Part shown: positions 5,086-5,712 of the stretch, piece by piece
How positions within the stretch are numbered: the first letter of the stretch is position 1
Layout of the letters: each line of letters begins with the position of its first letter
Assembly: GCA_023487645.1 (NCBI GenBank)
Contig: JAMDBX010000057.1
Location: forward strand, 1 to 5,712
DNA length: 5,712 nucleotides
Source: Patescibacteria group bacterium
GTDB lineage: Bacteria; Patescibacteria; Microgenomatia; Daviesbacterales; UBA10151
Reading direction: 5' to 3'
Notes under the pieces: generated by a model
What the model was told of the DNA's origin: nothing
What the model saw: only the letters and a program-made list of their open reading frames with translations
Database searches by the model: none
Translations under genes and position numbers: made by a program

Positions 5086-5467
5086 ACTTAGGAGACGTAT
5101 AAGCCAGGTTTTGTTCGACCATCCTCAGTCAAGACTTCGGAGTGGCTTGGTGAAATTTATCTTCGAAACGATATAAATGTCGCCTCGAGTCGCCTTAGGC
5201 GACTGCTCCTGATTCCAACCATTGAGCGAGCAGCTCGGTTGAGTCTAGGATTGCAGCAGGGAGGATTGCCATCCCGACTAAAGTCGGGATACCCAGTCGC
5301 TTGGTCGTTTCACCCGGCGCCACCCGGATCGTTTCTGTTGCTCTAACTAGCCCGCCCTCATTGCCCTTTCGGACTGAGAGGCGGGTGTCGCCTTATGGCG
5401 ACCACCTTGCTCTACGCTGCCTGGACTTTCCTCTCGCCTGAGGCGAGTATCACCCAGTTTCCTAAGT
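5086..5467 (-). ncRNA. rnpB: RNase P RNA (bacterial type)
   Basis: The catalytic RNA of RNase P, which removes the 5' leader of tRNA precursors. Read on the minus strand it carries the universal core GAGGAAAGTCCAGGC (5433-5419), CAGAAACGATCCGG and GGGTGAAACG in the middle, and near the 3' end ACAAAACCTGGCTTATA (5114-5098). The long-range helix P4 is supported by covariation against Escherichia coli: CCAGG here pairs with CCTGG, where E. coli has CCGGG with CCCGG. The ends close as P1, ACTTAGGA (5467-5460) with TCCTAAGT (5093-5086). P3 is the hairpin CTCGCC-TCA-GGCGAG directly before the core. About 382 bases is normal for the ancestral A type. I could not identify by eye the L15 GGU that binds the tRNA CCA end. 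It has its own promoter and shares the terminator at 5024-5061. Confidence 0.96.
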
Positions 5468-5473
5468 CTGCAT

Positions 5474-5502
5474 ATTATACCTGGAATCCGTCTTTCAAGC
5501 AA
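5474..5502 (-). promoter_or_regulatory. Promoter of rnpB
   Basis: A perfect TATAAT on the minus strand (5479-5474) lies 7 bases before the predicted first base of RNase P RNA at 5467. Seventeen bases upstream is TTGCTT (5502-5497), a weak -35. The element begins immediately after the stop codon of the upstream transporter gene. Confidence 0.75.
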
Positions 5503-5503
5503 A

Positions 5504-5712
5504 TTAACTCACTCTATTTTGGGGGCGCAAAACTTCCTCGACAACGATTTGGATTACTACGGCCAGGGGTACCGCCAGCAAAGCTCCACCGATACCCAAT
5601 AATCTTCCTCCTACAGAAATTGCTAAAATAACCAATAAGGGATTAAGCCCTACTGCCCGTTTCATAATTTGAGGCACTATAATATGCCCCTCAATTGTTG
5701 TTACTTTTTATC
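5504..5712 (-). CDS. AI-2E family (PerM-like) transporter, C-terminal end; possible frameshift at the window edge
   Basis: The last 67 residues read from 5707 to the TAA at 5506-5504 match the C-terminal signature of AI-2E/PerM transporters: IEGHIIVPQIMKRAVGLNPLLVILAISVGG, then LLGIGGALLAVPLAVVIQIV, i.e. the final membrane helices and the short basic tail. The family is an eight-helix membrane protein of about 350 residues; some members export autoinducer-2, while most have unknown substrates. Oddly, the frame meets a TAA at 5710-5708, just before the conserved stretch, and the other two frames also stop nearby. A run of five A (5709-5705) sits exactly there; one more A would open the frame. 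So the gene may be frameshifted, broken, or affected by an assembly error. Internal starts would give only about 53 residues. rnpB begins just after it on the same strand. Confidence 0.75.

Noticed and set aside
5395..5631. Plus-strand open frame of 78 codons
   Set aside because: It runs antisense across the rnpB core, its promoter and the transporter end; no family pattern or ribosome site.
5705..5712. Programmed -1 frameshift in the transporter
   Set aside because: TAAAAAG does not satisfy the XXXYYYZ slippery rule at the first position, and upstream coding sequence is not visible; a simple indel explains the data better.

Overview
The window looks like a piece of a small-genome bacterium of the Candidate Phyla Radiation (Patescibacteria), probably near Microgenomates. 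This is inferred from family content and style: a 47-residue DUF5679 zinc ribbon, DUF4446 and DUF3048 proteins, a wHTH protein fused to a degenerate nucleotidyltransferase domain, tight gene spacing, uneven use of Shine-Dalgarno sites, and short GC-rich palindromes of the CCGCC...GGCGG type. The standard bacterial code fits every gene. TAA and TAG are used as stops and no internal UGA is needed.

Layout. (1) Positions 1-2524, minus strand: a four-gene operon in the order DUF4446 membrane protein, membrane-anchored DUF3048 (YerB-like) protein, wHTH/nucleotidyltransferase-like protein, then the first 76 codons of a probable secD cut by the window edge. Gaps are 14-24 bases. A near-consensus promoter (TTGACA, 17 bases, TATATT) sits just upstream. 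(2) Positions 2525-2691: a divergent intergenic region with that promoter, a second promoter facing the other way, and two perfect palindromes. (3) Positions 2692-3139, plus strand: an 85-residue tail-anchored hypothetical protein and the DUF5679 zinc ribbon. (4) Positions 3160-3222: a GC-rich palindromic element and a 30-base perfect palindrome acting as a terminator for both converging units. (5) Positions 3232-4752, minus strand: complete comM (YifB family AAA+ ATPase). (6) Positions 4839-5061, plus strand: a stand-alone transcription unit without a protein, with an AT-rich upstream tract, strong promoter, about 190 bases of structured RNA including a possible H-type pseudoknot, and an intrinsic terminator. 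I could not assign it to a known RNA family. (7) Positions 5086-5467, minus strand: the RNase P RNA gene rnpB with its own promoter, converging on the same terminator. (8) Positions 5504-5712, minus strand: the C-terminal end of an AI-2E family (PerM-like) membrane transporter, with an in-frame stop at the very edge that suggests a frameshift or a disrupted gene.

Functionally the window mixes housekeeping (RNase P, Sec translocation), envelope proteins of unknown role (DUF4446, DUF3048), and DNA uptake/recombination (ComM). The item most worth following is the orphan structured RNA at 4874-5061.
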